Source of the DNA: an uncultured Oceanospirillaceae bacterium | GTDB lineage: Bacteria > Pseudomonadota > Gammaproteobacteria > Pseudomonadales > Balneatricaceae | Reading direction: 5' to 3' | NCBI GenBank assembly: GCA_946221045.1 | Contig: CAMIIY010000135.1 | Coordinates: 1 to 6,079 of the forward strand | DNA length: 6,079 nucleotides | In this document: positions 5,521 through 6,079 of the stretch, in pieces | Layout: the number at the start of each line of letters is the position of its first letter | Position numbering within the stretch: position 1 is the stretch's first letter | Notes under the pieces: generated by a model | Told to the model about the DNA's origin: nothing | Database searches by the model: none | The model's input: the letters and a program-made list of their open reading frames with translations, nothing else | Translations under genes and position numbers: made by a program

Positions 5521-6079
5521 TCAGATTTGGGTACGAAGTTCAGTCAGGCTTTTACGGATTATGGTACTGGCGCTCCAGAGTCCAAGCGCAGCAATGCCCA
5601 GGCCAACAAAAATATCGGGCCAGCCACTCTGGGTGAGCCACACTCCGGTACCGGCGCAGATGACGGCAATATTGCCAATGGCATCATTACGCGAGCAGAG
5701 CCAGATCGATTGTCGATTGGCGTCCCCGAAACGGTGCCGGAATAACAACAGTGCCACGACTACGTTGGTGATTAAGGCGAGAAAGCCCACAATGCCCATA
5801 ATATGGGCCTGAGGCACTACCCCCTGGATGATGTGGCTGACGGCACTGTACAACACATACAAACCGACCAGACCCATGCAGATACCTTTAAACAGCGCTG
5901 CACTGGCGCGGCTATTCAGGCTCAGACCCAATACAGCCAGTGTGATGGCATAGTTGATGCTGTCGGAGAAAAAGTCCATTGCATCCGCAGTCAGCGAGAG
6001 AGATTGGCCCACGGTGCCTGCGACCAGTTCGGTAATAAACATGCCGGCGTTGCTGATCAGCGCAAACCAAAGAATCTGT
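5521..6079 (-). CDS. Cation diffusion facilitator (CDF) type transporter, 5' end beyond window
   Basis: The frame is open to the right edge; 185 residues are visible and the start is missing. The internal ATG at 6042 is unlikely to be the start, because the residues before it (QILWFALISNAG) continue a first membrane helix typical of CDF proteins. The visible part holds several hydrophobic helices. The second helix carries the DxxxD metal-site pattern (D35 and D39 counting from the first visible residue, in ADAMDFFSDSINY). The later metal-site helix has CSRND, so Cys128 and Asp132 take the place of the usual HxxxD. The protein stops at SLTELRTQI, soon after the last helix, so the C-terminal cytosolic domain of YiiP-like members is absent. 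It probably exports a divalent metal from the cytosol; which metal cannot be told. It is on the same strand as the iron operon but upstream of the Fur-type promoter, so it is probably a separate unit. Confidence 0.88.
   Translation of the reverse strand, partial: QILWFALISNAGMFITELVAGTVGQSLSLTADAMDFFSDSINYAITLAVLGLSLNSRASAALFKGICMGLVGLYVLYSAVSHIIQGVVPQAHIMGIVGFLALITNVVVALLLFRHRFGDANRQSIWLCSRNDAIGNIAVICAGTGVWLTQSGWPDIFVGLGIAALGLWSASTIIRKSLTELRTQI

Noticed and set aside
5426..5812. 128-codon plus-strand frame divergent from the iron operon
   Set aside because: It overlaps the CDF gene on the other strand, resembles no family, and has no ribosome site I can defend; it was tempting as a divergent small gene next to the Fur box.

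Overview
The window looks like chromosomal DNA of a Gram-negative gammaproteobacterium, possibly a marine or oceanospirillum-like lineage. The evidence is a TonB-dependent outer-membrane receptor, an ExbB/ExbD/TonB energiser, a Fur-box-like operator and moderate GC with dense, overlapping genes. The species cannot be fixed from the sequence alone. All genes I can support lie on the minus strand, so the biological order runs from high to low coordinates.

Layout in transcription order. (1) 6079-5521: the 3' part of a cation diffusion facilitator (CDF) type transporter whose 5' end lies beyond the right edge. (2) 5520-5367: an intergenic and leader region with a possible weak terminator for the CDF gene. 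It also holds a sigma70-like promoter (TTGCAA - 17 bp - TATGAT) whose spacer is filled by a Fur-box-like palindrome. (3) 5366-2938: a tightly overlapping block exbB - exbD1 - exbD2 - tonB. (4) 2881-644: a TonB-dependent siderophore receptor of the Fiu/PiuA-like class. (5) 608-637: a strong intercistronic hairpin. (6) 595-1: a PKHD-type Fe(II)/2-oxoglutarate dioxygenase (PiuC/YbiX family), cut by the left edge.

Taken together, items 2-6 read as one iron-repressed operon encoding a self-contained ferric-siderophore uptake unit. The receptor binds the ligand at the outer membrane. A dedicated TonB with ExbB and two ExbD paralogs supplies proton-motive-force energy. The cytosolic dioxygenase, a usual partner of Fiu/PiuA-type receptors, may act on the siderophore or its iron release; its true substrate is not known from this sequence.

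The most notable points are in the energiser. The second ExbD has Asn at the position of the essential membrane aspartate (Asp25 in E. coli ExbD), while the first ExbD keeps Asp. ExbB has Gln where E. coli ExbB has Glu176. This suggests an asymmetric ExbD1/ExbD2 heterodimer with a single proton-carrying aspartate. I found no IS elements, CRISPR arrays, tRNA or rRNA genes, and no supportable plus-strand gene. No stretch longer than 300 bases lacks a gene.
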